From positions 1,488,001 to 1,552,000 of the forward strand of contig JAXRKN010000042.1 of assembly GCA_038502055.1 (NCBI GenBank): 64,000 bases of DNA, read 5' to 3'. This DNA is from Tanytarsus gracilentus. Lineage: Eukaryota > Arthropoda > Insecta > Diptera > Chironomidae. Positions 14,748 to 27,329 of this stretch are shown here, one piece after another. Position 1 is the stretch's first letter, and each line of letters begins with the position of its first letter. Below the pieces are notes generated by a model. The model worked only from the letters and a program-made list of their open reading frames with translations. It did no database searches and was not told where the DNA came from. A program made the position numbers and the translations under genes.

Positions 14748-15000
14748 ATAGCTCCGCTATATTTTCCACAATATTTTCAAACACGAAAAACTGTTGAAGT
14801 GCATAGCTCTAAAAAAGTCCAGTCAATCCCATAAAACCGATTAAAATCAAATTCAGTTTTTGGCTATCAAAAACTATACAAAACAGTTTTCTGCTGCTGT
14901 GAAGCAAACAGTGTCAAATAGTCATCAAAAGAAAATAAGTAGTTGCAATAGCACCATTGAAAAACATTCCAATTGGACACAGCACCATTCAAAAAACATA
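14748..15000 (+). mobile_element. diverged 5' end of an H1-like element
   Basis: ATAGCTCCGCTATAT at 14748-14762 repeats the 5' end of the two H1 copies, after which the sequence no longer matches. Short internal similarity (atagcaccattgaaaaacat and cagcaccattcaaaaaacat) suggests a decayed or different internal repeat. The right boundary is uncertain. Confidence 0.35.
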
Positions 15001-18000
15001 TAGTGAATGAAAATTCTCGAATTTATTTCAATCATGTTACAGTCGTTTTTGATTGATTGCGATCAAAAAAGCGATTGTGGAATGGCCAAAATTAAATTTT
15101 ATTGAATTTCAATTACATTCGGGGGCTTGCACTCACTCAGGGCGAGCATATAAAAATTGAAAGCTTGCCACAGAAAGATGAAACTTTTCTCTCTTTTAAT
15201 ATTGAAACCTATTATCAGGTTGAAAAGCGAAACTGCAATGTGGCCTGTGTAAATCAATTATAGGCCCAATATCACTTGATTGCCCAGCTTCGAGTGGGTG
15301 AACATACGAGAGCGTGTATGTATAAATATGATACATTTTAATTTGTAATCAAAAATTAATGAAAATTACTTTGCACTCTCGCCACAATTTTCAGTTGTGT
15401 ATTTAAATTTTTCGCTTTATTGCCTCTCCTTCCATCCATCCACCGGTTTCTGTTGGCATTTTACGAGCTTTTAATGCACACGCGAAATATTTAATTTACA
15501 CACTCTCCATCGCCACACATCTGAACTCTCTTTGTAGTTAATAATTTTAACATTAAATATTTTTTTTTGCTCTCTGATGTTGTTGTTGTGCCGATTTTAC
15601 ATTCCACCGACATTCAAAAAACTTTTTTCATTTCCGCTCATTTTTGGTGGTTGACAATGACATCAGAATTTCAGCATAATTTGTCCGTTAAATGGAGAAG
15701 GAAATTAAGAGTGGAATGGAACCGAGAAGTTTTTAATAATTTTATGTTGGTTGGACAAATTCCTGGATTTTTTAACGTTCAATCTTGGATCAAATCAATT
15801 TAAATAAACATCCTGGATTTTTTCAATTGCAATTTAACATTCTGAGGTCTGACTCCAAAATTTCACCTTTAAAGTGACGAAATTCCATGGAAATTCTATG
15901 GAATAAATTCCTTCAAGTTTGACCTCGTGCTTGAAAGCAGTTCTCGTGTTTAGCGTCATAAAATATTTAATGGAATTCCTCAACTCAATGATAATAATAT
16001 TCCATCAACATCACCATGCTCATTATCATTCGATACTTTTGTAATGGATTAATGGTAATATTTAATAGCATAGTGGACGAAGAAGTTCCAAAGATAGTTT
16101 TCTACATAATATTCACCTCCGCACATTTCCATATTTACCATTATGATGCTATCGAGATTCTTATTACAAAAGGTCGAACGTAATGGAGATGAGTGATTGA
16201 CTTGGAGTGAAGCTCATGGTTACAAAGCAAACAATTTCATGAAGTCATAAAGATTGTAAAAAATATTCAAATACTTAAATAAATCGGGGAATTAATTGTT
16301 TTTGCTCAACGCTGTAACTAAATTTTCACCACATTTTCCCAACACAGAAATTTAAATTTTCCATCGCCACAATTTTCCAATTTAAACTTTTCTCTCACTC
16401 CTAACTTGCTTCTTTTTTTGATAAATGAAATCAAGGAACATAACTATACATCCAGCTGGAGAATGTCCTAGAGGACTAACATCACAATTATTTGTTGCAA
16501 AACCTGGAGAAAATATTTTCCATCATTTCTCAGGCACGTGATTAATTAAATGTAATATTTTTTCTTCTTCTTCTGTTGGAAATTTCTCTCAAAATTGGCT
16601 TGAAGAATATGAAATAATTTATAGCAGGAAATATGGCATGCATCTCACTTGCTGGCATGCATATAAAAGTTCCATTCGGTCTTTCAAGCTCATCGATCAT
16701 CTCGCCATTTTCTAACGGTATGTGAATATATGTGTAAGTGAGCTATTAATAATTTGGTTGAGAAATATTTTCGACTTACGTCAACGAACAACAAATTTTT
16801 TAAACACCTTTAAATTAGGCTGACTAGATATTTTTGGCAAGTAATCGATTTATTTCGAAAAAGTTAAAAAAATTCAGATGCTCATCCTAAATTTAATTCT
16901 ATCGTTGTAAATTCTCCTATCATTATTTTACGTTGAAAAGCTTCGGCACTAAATCAAAAAAAATTAATCGTCGACCATAAAATACTACATCCACCCCTAG
17001 AACCGCACATAAGTAGAGAGAAAAACATTAATCCAAAATGCTGATGATCATCAGTAATATGCAAATAAATTTTACATGCACAGGTTGCACACGGGGAATG
17101 AGTGAGAGCGATTAATTTTGTCGTAAGTTATTACCTGGCCATAAATTTCATTGTAAATGTTTTGATAATTGAATTTTCATGATAGGATGTCCTAGTTGGC
17201 TCACAATTTTGTACAGCGCAGCTACCTTCAATGTGCTTTTAATTCTTTCCTCCTTCGAGGATTTTCCATCTCACTCTCCTGCCCACACAAAAAAAAGAGA
17301 GAGATTCCAACTTGAACTTATTTGGCGCCTTTGATTCTCGACGCGCTGGAATTGCTATTTACCATTTCAGCTATATTGAAAATGCAACAGACATGTTCAC
17401 TTTTTATCTTTCTTGCTTTTCTTTTTCTTGTTGAACTTTTTTTTCATCTTTCTCAAATCGAACTTTTCTATTCTTTTCTTGCTGCTGCTGCACCCACCTT
17501 CAACTTTGTGAACTTTTCTGTTCAACTTGACGTTTTGTCCATATCTCAATGCTGTAACTGAGAAGATTCGAGTTTTTATTGTGACGAAAAAATTTATTGG
17601 GATTTTTTGAACTTTGAAACTTATAAAGTTAAAAAATGCGCTTTACACCACCAACTTTATTTATTGAACTCTTTTTCTATTACACTGCTTTTTCATAAAC
17701 ACATGAAACAATATCCAAACTCAAGACATTTTCCATCCAATTTTTTTGTTGCGTCTTTTCGCATTAAAAAATTTCAAAAGGCGAAGAAAAGCAGAAACAG
17801 CAATATGTTGGTCACAGTAAAAGGATTTTTACACATGGTGAAATGATATCCAAAAATGCGAGAAAAGAGCAAAGATGAGACGGGAAATTGAATCACATGA
17901 AATGCAACTTGCTTTGAATGTTAATGTAAGAAAAAACGTATGAAAAAATCTTGAAATTGAAGTGGAATAGATTTTTGTGTTTAAGGTAAATCTGAGTAAA

Positions 18001-21000
18001 AAAGGAGTTTCATCAGTATTGTTACATTCTCAAATTTTAGGATTTGAACCTTTAATTATTGATAATTTTAGAAATTAATAAACATTCGACGATATTATTG
18101 TGCAATAAATTAGCTTAAAATATATTCAAATTAAATTATTATATAATAATTTTTTTAAATTATAAAATACATCAAATTTTCACTTTGTCACAACTTTAAA
18201 CCTCTATTTTTTTCAATTTTATATTGTAGAAAGTATATAAAAATTTGTCATTACTCAAAATCTACTTTTAAGCTTATTAACCCAGCAACTTTCAGTCGCA
18301 TTCTCTCCTCATCAAAAATTGTGACATAAATGCGTTCTAAGCACATTATTTCCTTCCTCATATCTTCTCTCATAGTTACAGATTTAAGATTTTTTTGTTG
18401 GCAACTTTGGCATTTCTTGTGTGAGAGTATTTGAATGGTTTTTTGTGCCATCTGAAAAAAAAATCCTTTCAAATCACGTATTTTGTGATGAGAAGAGCAG
18501 AATTTTTTTGTTAGCATTGTTGGCGCTTTTAAAAAATTTATTTTTACAAGAAAAGAAAATTTTTTTATGTGAGAGAAGATAAAACACACAGACAATGTAT
18601 CATCAAAATATCTCACACCCTCCTCCAATATTAGCCAAGACGTTTTCATCCCTCTGTAACGATTCATTATGACAGATTTGCTTGCAGGGATTTTCTCTTT
18701 CGACAAAGTTGATTTTGTGTTCACACACAACCCGAAGAATTGAGCTGTAAAAAATATTTATCATGAGAGAGATTTTAACACTCACTCGACACCGGATGAT
18801 TAGCTTTGAAAACAATTTTAATTTGAAATGCAAATTTAATAGCCACTTGCTGAGCATCTCAAGCGTTCACCGGCAACACCTCAGTGTGTGTGTTCTTACT
18901 TTGCATGTCTGGAAGGGAAAATATTATTTTTAAGACAACGATGATGAAATTGGGAGTTGCCTGCTGTGGGGTAAAAGTGGGATGAAATTTATTCTATTGC
19001 AAAGCTAAAATTAGAGATGCATTTTGATGTAAAAACTAAAAAAGTGTTGAAAACGCCCACGATCACTCACTCAACACATAAAAATATATTATTTTGTAAT
19101 AAATAAACGAGTTCATGAGAAACCATAAAATTATTTCCTCTCTCTTTTTTTTCCTGTGGTGTGTCATAAATCGTATAATTTGTAAATAGCCATACAGAGA
19201 GTCGATTCGTCCTCTTCCATTAGGATAAATCAATTAAACCAGAAAATTTAAATTTATCGTTGCATCGTGTGCGGGCTTTTAATTGAGCAGGGGAGACGAA
19301 TATTTTCGGGTGATGCAATGGAAAATCAAATTTTCATGCACCAACACAAAAAATATTTTTGTAATCTCTCAGAATGTCCTTCTCAATATAGCAACAGCAA
19401 CAAAAAAAAATCAAAATCTTAATTTGAATGCTATTGAATATTCATTACCAGTTGTTGTTTGTCTATGTGATGTCGCTCCAGCTATTGATGTTGTTCGGTG
19501 GTCTCCGCTTAGTTTTGTAACACAAAAGTGTGCTGCATGCTCTATAGCCCGATGTATTGCCAAATTGTGGCTCAAAGGATGTGTTTTTACGTAATTAAAA
19601 TGCATAATAAAAAGGCATCCGAAGAGAGATAAATTTGAATTTCGGTATTGTTGATATCATCATACACACACACATTCACTTTAGCAATATTGGGACAGTA
19701 GCTGAAATATAGGGATTGCATGTTGTGTAATTGATTGGCAATAAGGGAAATAAATTAAAATCTATGCATCATCAATTTACACACAGCTTTTTCATCTCCA
19801 GCTCCATGAGTGTGGAAGGACCATTTTGAGAGATCTCGTTGGGCCACAGCTGTGATTACTTTGAAGCAAAATTTAAGTGATTTCAATACCAAAAATTTCA
19901 TTAATCGATTAAATGAAGTTTTTCTTTTTTTAAGATGACAAAAATATTTTTTTCTCTGATTTATGGCGACTCGAGTCAAATGTCATCTAAATTTGCTCGA
20001 TCTCAAGCACGCTCACATAATTCTCTCATAAAATTTATGACCATCTCGATGTAAAGAAAATTGTTGATTTTACAAATTTTCCCATAAAAGTAAAAAACTT
20101 CTCTGAAGCATGTTCGGGAGGATTTAATAGAAAAGTGCATTATAAATATCACTACAGAGTGAGAGGGAAAAACAACAAGATCATAAATAAAAATAGCAAG
20201 ATTTTCCGTCAGAAATTTTATTGTTGCAACATAAAGCATCAGCAAGCAAAAGTAACTTTATATCTTCTCCGACCATGATTTATTGAGCGATCAGAAAAAG
20301 GAGAGAAGAAAAGTTTAACGTAAAAGTTTTATGCGGAAAGTTTCTTTAAATGTTTGTGCGCGGAGCGAAGAAAAGAAAAATATTTGCAAGTCATCTGACT
20401 GCTGTAAAAACTCGAGCAATTTTTCTTCTAGTCGTGACTTACAACGCTCAATATTATTATCGTTTATTTGCGTTGTGTGAAAAATTCAATAAAAATTGAC
20501 ATAAGGAAAATTTATTGGGAAATATAAAAAAAGGAAATTGGAGGGTTAAAATTAATTTTGAATTTACTTTAAAAGTTGAGAGATTAAATTTTTAATCTTA
20601 ATCTTTTTTTCATTAAATCTCTAGATTAAAATTAATCTAACCTTAAGTAAACCTTTTTCACAACTCTTTCAACATTTTTTTAATTAAACCCATCCACTTC
20701 GCTTAATAACTGCCGCGGTAATTGACAAAAAGGAAGGAAGAAGAGTAAGAATTCGTCGCGTAATGTAGGTCAAGGCTTAAATAAAATTTATAGAGCTCAT
20801 TGTTATGTGTGAATTCTATATCCAGTTTCACGATGTTAAAGTGAGTGCAAAAAATGTCTTTAGGAACTGTGTGCGAGAAAGAGAGCGAAGAGACATAAAA
20901 AACGTAACTGGTGTGGTATTTATGCTTCGTCGCTGGCTTTTATTTAACAAGCTATGAAGCTAATGTGCAGTGCAAGGATGAGCATAAAAAAGCAGTAGTT

Positions 21001-21910
21001 GAGGTATTTTATATTCACATGGGTAGACATAGCGGAGAAGAGGCATGTAATTCCTCTGTTTACAATAATTTCGAGTCGCTCACTCTTTCCACCGAGAGTT
21101 AATCCAATGAATTTAAATACATGTGAAATGTGCATTCTTACAACATAATTCCGAGGGAGTTCACTCAATTCTGCTCACGTTTTTTATTTCTCTAAATTAC
21201 AACAAAAAAATTTCTATCTGGCTGGAGAGGGAGGAAAAAAGAATTGGTAAACCATTCTCGAGAGTTGACTTTCACAATTTTTTTCTGTCTCTTGCTTTAG
21301 GGCGTTTGCGATTAAATTGGGAAGAAAATTCGATTTATTTAAGTTTTTCAAATTAAAAAGGAAATTTTTAAATTATTATTAAAAATTTTAATTGCACTTA
21401 ATTGGAAAATAATTCTAGCCATCACTCATAAACAAACCCCACTTTTCAACTATCTTCAATCTCGTCCTTTGTTTATGTAATTCACCCTGAACAAAAATTT
21501 TATTCTTTTTTTCTCTTTGCACATGAAGTCACTAGAATATAAAACCGATATAAGTAAAAATGCTATGGGTACCATAAAAAAGAGATTCGACCGACATTTC
21601 CATGTAGTAAAAGCAATGCCAGGATTTTTTTTATATCGCACTCTCTCATCCCATCCTCCAGGCTTTAAATCTTTAGTTTCTTTTTTACTCTCTTTACAGT
21701 TCGTTTAATTTTAATTGTTTATTTTTTCGTATTTTTCCAAAAAGTGATTTTCACAGTGGAAAATTGTGGCAGAGCTAAAATAAATAAAATCAAGAATTTT
21801 TATACCAAAAACTTTTTATTTATGTTGCGAATGAAATTGATTTGATGTGAAAGGGTGGTTGGAATTTTTAATAGAAACTAAACAATTTGAAAGGGTTGAT
21901 CACTCGAAAT
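15001..21910. other. noncoding AT-rich DNA, no gene seen
   Basis: No recognisable exon, RNA or repeat. The longest minus-strand frame (18251-18730) lacks an early ATG and any known motif and is treated as chance. Confidence 0.55.
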
Positions 21911-23006
21911 TATAGCTCCGCTATATATTAATTTTGGATTTCTCCAAAACCAGTTTTTGGCCCCTAGTGCCAAGACATTACATTGTGCAATATCAAAACA
22001 TATACTCAAATGATAGGCCTAGCCAAACCCTATAAACTGGCGAAAACAGATTTGAAATCGGTTGCTCCTACGAGGAGTTAGAGCCATTTAAGTCATCTTA
22101 CTTTCTCACTTTCTCACTTTCTCACTTTCTTACTTTCTCACTTTCTCACTTTCTTACTTTCTCACGATCTTAGTGAACGCCATATCTCAAGAACGGCTGG
22201 TCGGATTTGAGTCGGGTTTGTGGCTAAAGATCGGGGTTTGGCTCTTGTTGTGCAAGAAGTATTTAGTTTTGAGGTATGACCCTCCAAGGACCGTCCCTGA
22301 GTGCAAAAATGTCCTTTTTCATACAAATTTTCTCTTATATGGCTTCATGGGTATCGTTGAACTCGTAATTGGACCAGGAATCGATTGGCATTGACGATTT
22401 TTGAGGAGTGTCCATCATGGCCGGCCTGGAGTGCCAATAATGTCCATTTTTCAGAACTATGGCTTCATGTATGTCGTTGAACTCGTCATTGCATCAGGAA
22501 TCGATTGACATTGATGATTTTTGAGGAGTGTCCATCATGGCCGGCCTGGAGTGCCACTAATGTCCATTTTTCAGAACTATGGCTTCATGGGTATCGTTGA
22601 ACTCGTAATTTGACCAGGAATCGATTGGCATTGATGATTTTTGAGGAGTGTCCATCATGGCCGACCAGGAGTGCCACTAATGTCCATTTTTCAGAACTAT
22701 GGCTTCATGTATGTCGTTGAACTCGTCATTGCATCAGGAATCGATTGACATTGACGATTTTTGAAGAATGTCCATCATGGCCGGCCAGGAGTCCCACTAA
22801 TGTCCATTTTTCAGAACTATGGCTTCATGTATGTCGTTGAACTCGTCATTGCATCAGGAATTGATTAACACTGACGATTTTTGAGGAATGTCCATCATGG
22901 TCGGCCAGGAGTGCCACTAATGTCCATTTTTCAGAACTATGGGGTACTAATCTAAGACAGCGGAGCTATTGGAAATGGCAACGCCGTTTGCAGACCCATC
23001 TTGTTT
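21911..23006 (+). mobile_element. Helentron/DINE-like element, subfamily H1, copy 2
   Basis: Same layout as the copy at 3517-4598: ATAGCTCCGCT at 21912-21922, ctttctcact microsatellite at about 22100-22163, tandem 120-bp monomers from about 22325 to 22940, AGCGGAGCTAT at 22959-22969, and a terminal hairpin with the same cttgttt end. The two copies agree closely over their whole length, which points to recent activity or gene conversion. The frame at 22173-22394 lies inside the element and is not a gene. Confidence 0.75.
22325..22940 (+). repeat. 120-bp tandem repeat array in H1 copy 2
   Basis: About five units with exact 120-base spacing of the motifs gaactcgtcattgcatcagg and catcatggccggcc. 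Units alternate between atgtatgtcg and atgggtatcg variants. Confidence 0.88.
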
Positions 23007-23185
23007 TAAAAATTATTAACATTTTTTAATATGTTAAAATATTTTTAAATCCTAAAAAGTTTCAAAACTTAAGACTTTTTCAGCTTTAATCTTCTGCTGT
23101 TTGATTCTGCATTTCAACTTTATTGTAACTGACTTTTTTTCACTTCTAATCGCTTTCAATCTATTTTTGTTTATTTTATTTACAG

Positions 23186-23423
23186 CCATTGATCAACTGA
23201 AAACCGAGAGTGAAGTAACTGAATTAAATCCTGAAAAATAAAAATATCACGAGAGGAGAAAACTGTTGAAGCCAGTTAGAGAAGTTGGAGGAGTGAAACA
23301 AATTTAGTCAAGTTGATAGAAAGTTTTTAATAGGAGAAGTTTAAACACGAAAGTCAAATAAAATATTTTTCAACCGTTCACCAAATTCACAACTTTCAAG
23401 ACGAGGAAGAAAATTACAAAGAG
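23186..23423 (+). other. candidate noncoding (5' UTR) exon
   Basis: A long T-rich tract ends in tttatttacag at 23185, and a donor-like GAG|gtgaga sits at 23423/23424. The 238 bases between are purine-rich with many GAA/GAG motifs, unlike the flanks, and have stops in all frames. This could be an upstream fru exon joined to 47466. It rests only on splice-site appearance. Confidence 0.25.
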
Positions 23424-24878
23424 GTGAGAAACCTTATTGAAAAAGAGCTTTACAATTTCCCCAATCCCTTTTTTTATTGAGTTATACTATGATAATTTTT
23501 CAACTTTGCAATGAATAGTTTGTTGAGAACAACTGACCTTTAAATCAAGGAGGTTGTCTCAATCATCACTCGCTAAAAGTTTAGCGGAAAAATAAAATGT
23601 TTAAGCATTTTAAAATATTTTATCATCGCCTTAATGGTGCGAAAAGAAAGAGGAAAAAAGTTCTGTGCAGAACGGTAAGTTTGATCAATTTCGATCAAGT
23701 GACCAGGACAATTTAATACAAAAACACCACTTTTTATGCAATTAAAATATAGCCATCGAATTCGCTCCGTGACTGCTTTAATGGCAGATCGGAGTGATGG
23801 GAATGTAATTGAGTAAAAATGATCCATGATGATGAAATACATTGATAAAGCAACGCCTGAACAATGTACAAAAATATTCAAAATTGAGAATGAAAATGAG
23901 CGTGAAATAGAATGTTAGTTGCCAGCCCCTGATCAAGCGAGAGACAGGAAGACTTTTTTTGGATAAAAAACATTTAAATTTTAAACAATATCATAATGAG
24001 CGAATTTACTAGTGATAAAGTTGTATAAAGAATTTTCATAGCAATATTTTCACTGCTTTACAATTTTCTATTGCTTCATCGACAATAAGGAAGTTTTTTA
24101 ATAGAGAGAACTTTAGACATATCCATTATCCGCCAGCAAATAGTAGTGAATTAGACATTCTAAAAAGTAAAGCAATATTCTAAGGACTTTCACTCTTTTT
24201 TCCTCTTTAACACTTTAATATGATATAATAATAAGAAAGACTATCATTAAGTTAAAGAATGCTCATAGTTAAGCGAACTTTTAAACTTTTTCGATATCGC
24301 TGTTGAGATTCGAGTTTAATTAGAAAATATTAGGCATTTATAATTAGACTTTAAGGATCTACTCAATATCATTCAAATAAGCACCATGAAATCAAATAAC
24401 ATTGAAAATGTGTCTGATCTGGTAAGTATAAAAATCATATGGTAATTTTTAGTGTACTCGAAAATTTTAAAAATCTTCTCACTGCGCTTAAATTAAAACG
24501 AAATACTTAAAAAGTCTTACATGAAAAGTTACACGGTGAAAAAGTAATTTCCACTCTCATTTGTAAATGCAAATATTTCCTGCAACTTAAGTACTGTCGT
24601 CAATCTATGTCAGTGATAAATGCACGCTAATGACTTGAGATGTGTTGTGCAAAAAATATTAAGATGACGAAATACTTTAAATACCTACAATAAAATTTTT
24701 TTTAAATTTTTAACGGTTTATAACTTTTTAAAGTTTTAATGGCAAATATTTTTTTTAAAAAAATACAAAATTTTTAACAAAAAGCAATTCGTTTTATAAA
24801 GAAGTTAATTTTCACCTCTTGCTGCCCTCGAGACTTTATGAAAATTTACACCTCTCACTTTATCAACTCAAACTGTGA
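23424..24878. other. noncoding AT-rich DNA, no gene seen
   Basis: No recognised feature apart from a possible short exon ending at 24421, where a 12-codon ATG frame meets a consensus gtaagt donor. That frame would not join in phase to the BTB exon. Confidence 0.5.
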
Positions 24879-24969
24879 TTAAATCTGCTAAGATCGACCA
24901 TCTTGCCGGCGTAGTTTGTACTTTATGATATTATACGCCGTAAATGATGGTCTAACTTTACGGATTTAA
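24879..24969 (+). ncRNA. 89-nt hairpin, possible miRNA precursor or tiny palindromic MITE
   Basis: The arms around 24880-24913 and 24935-24968 are imperfect reverse complements. Perfect blocks are TAAATC/GATTTA at the base, GACCATC/GATGGTC in the middle and CGGCGTA/TACGCCG next to an AT-rich loop of about 20 bases. This is the size and mismatch pattern of a pre-miRNA. It matches no miRNA I can recall. A very short palindromic transposon remnant would look the same. Confidence 0.35.
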
Positions 24970-27077
24970 CTATTCATCAACAAACAGCAGTAAACTCAAA
25001 TATGAACTCTCTCTTTCGCACACAGCGCACGGATGGTTATTTATCTTGCCTTGCCTGAAAGTGAAACTGTAAAGCAGCATGAAAGGTGAAAATTTAACTC
25101 GTGAAAACTCTTTCTGCTTCATGAAAATTAACAGAAAACAAACATAAAATGAAAAAATATTATTTTCTCACTTTCCACTTGAAACTTTTCCTATATATGC
25201 ATGCTTGTACCTGACATATGTATGTGCATTGACAAAGAGAGAGAGGAAAAACTTTTTTTTGTCGTCTATTGAAAGAGAAAACTACACGACATGTCGATTC
25301 GCATTGCAAAGAATATAAACAGTTGTGCCGAACGCATTTTCTCACTAAAAAGAGATGGGAAATGAATACACACAGGAATTTCAAATCACAAATGTCATTA
25401 GAACAACATCCTATAGCGATATTTTATATTTTGTCAGTGTCTGAAACTTACAAAGCACTTTCGAGAGAGGCAGAGATGAAAATCATCTAAGCAGCGGTGT
25501 TTTAGTCTTTGAAATTTGAGGAAATCCATTGTTGGCAGGGGTTGAATAGAATTCTTCAAATTTTGTTGAAAATTTTAGAAATTAAACTTTAATTCTTTAA
25601 ATTAAATTAAGAGATTTAAAAGAGCCCTCTAGTAACTGTAAAGTCGCAAACTAATCGTAGTAATCAATCAAAAAAAGATTTAATATTTTTTAAAATTAAA
25701 ACTTAAATTTTTCTCATAAGTTTCCATCACGCATTGTCCTCTAAAAAGCTCGTCATTCATCATGACAATGTTTTCTCATGTGAATTCCTCCGTATATCCA
25801 TCATTTTTGTGATCGCATGTACTAGAAAATTTTACAAACCACCATGGTATCGTCGTACACCGTCACATCCACGCCTCGCCAAATTAAATCCGATTTGGCA
25901 ATCAAGCTTTGTCCCGGAATCATGTCTACATCATCATTATGAGTGTCAAATGGAATTCCTCACTCGAAATTGAAGTGAGTACGTATACAATTGCTTTAAT
26001 AGCGGTCGAAGCGAAGAGTTGGACGATAAAAAAAAGGATGAAAAGAGTTCATAGCACGACGATGCTCGGTTGAGTGTGGCAAAGCAGCGAGAAAGAGAGA
26101 AAAATTTTATTCATAAAACCTTTTTACACCTTTTTCACTTTCTCCGCTTCTGTTGTCGATGCTTGAAATTCTATGAACTCTTTCTCTACCTCGACTCCCG
26201 GAAATATATTTGGCAACTCCATTTAAATGTCGTTTATATTCAACATTTTCTCACACCCTCGTCCTTAAGTTGCTCTCATAGATTTTCAGTGTTTTTTTGT
26301 CTCACATGCAAAAACTATCAAACTTAATTTTACTCCATTGTCTAAGTTTTGTCGTTGACTTTATTAATGGGGGATGGTTGTTTCGAACATTTTATACAAA
26401 CTTATTTTGTACGTTAAATTTTATATTTTAAACTTCGAAGATAAAACCTCAATGATCCTCTTCTAGTCACACGCATAAGCTAGTCGATATAATTTATGTG
26501 GTTAGATACTGACCTCGCCCGCAAAATCATCCATTGTAAATTTTCTGCATTCATTCGATGGAAATAAGTAACGTGCACTACATGCGGAAATGCTATTGCG
26601 ATGAAAGCATAATTATTATCTTCAATTGTAGACGCAACAATCGGGCGAAAATATTTGTAGCCATTAGAGCTAGAGTGAGGTGATGCTGCAATCATAGATC
26701 TGTAAACAGGAAAGACAATAAAGTAATAATGGATTGTGTGCGGTGGAAATACATCAAATTGCACTATCGTCAGCTACCTTTTGCCATCGCCACAATCTCT
26801 CTCACACACTCACACATACGTTAAGTGTTTCAACTTCATGAACACCTGTTGAATGTTTACCGCACTTCTAATCCATTTTTAATTTGAGGCTTTTCGTGGC
26901 AGATTTTTTTGTTTTCCACTTTAAATTGCAGTTTCATTACTTTGAGGAAAATTACTGACATTAAAAAAAGGGAAAATCAATGTGATGTTTTTGAAGTGGA
27001 AGTAATAGATTTTTATGGGGTGCGATGATTGCGTGTAATTCAATGAAGGTTAAATTGATTTTCGACGAGTGGAATGA
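24970..27077. other. noncoding AT-rich DNA, no gene seen
   Basis: No recognised feature. Short frames around 25734-25973 and 26070-26327 show no known domain. Confidence 0.5.
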
Positions 27078-27085
27078 GTTTTTCT

Positions 27086-27321
27086 CCAGGGCTGAGAACA
27101 TCAATATATTAAGGGCCTTGGCGGGCCTTCAGGGGCCTTGACGGGCCTTCACGGGCCTTAAAAACAGAAAAAATATTTGTTTTTTACAAAAAATATACAA
27201 GTAAATTTTTTTTGATGTGCCTTTCATCCTCTAAACTTTAATTTTCTTTGAATTTTGACGAGCCTTGGCGGGCCTTAACGGGCCTTGGCGGGCCCAGCTA
27301 CCTCTATGTTCTCAGCCCTTG
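27086..27321. mobile_element. 236-bp hAT-type MITE
   Basis: Terminal inverted repeats CCAGGGCTGAGAACAT (left) and ATGTTCTCAGCCCTTG (right) match over 15 of 16 bases. Both ends are flanked by the identical octamer GTTTTTCT (27078-27085 and 27322-27329), the 8-bp target duplication expected of hAT transposition. The interior has short GGGCCTT-containing repeats (about 27112-27160 and 27264-27296), notably GC-rich for this window, around an AT-rich centre. There is no coding capacity, so it must have been moved by a transposase elsewhere. Confidence 0.85.
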
Positions 27322-27329
27322 GTTTTTCT

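Noticed and set aside
18251..18730. Longest minus-strand open frame upstream of fru (159 codons)
   Set aside because: It begins at a non-ATG codon; the first ATG is about 21 codons in. There is no recognisable domain, and the Lys/Phe-rich composition follows the AT-rich DNA.
24960..24985. Possible Tra/Tra-2 13-nt repeat (ends atcaaca), also one near 56226
   Set aside because: Only 9-10 of 13 positions fit the remembered consensus, and the matches are single. The known fru and dsx control regions have clusters, and I saw no cluster by eye, so I claim no sex-specific splice control here.
25734..25973. 79-codon frame in a somewhat less AT-rich stretch, considered as an upstream fru exon
   Set aside because: A stop (TGA) comes just before the only donor-like site, and the peptide resembles no part of Fru that I know.
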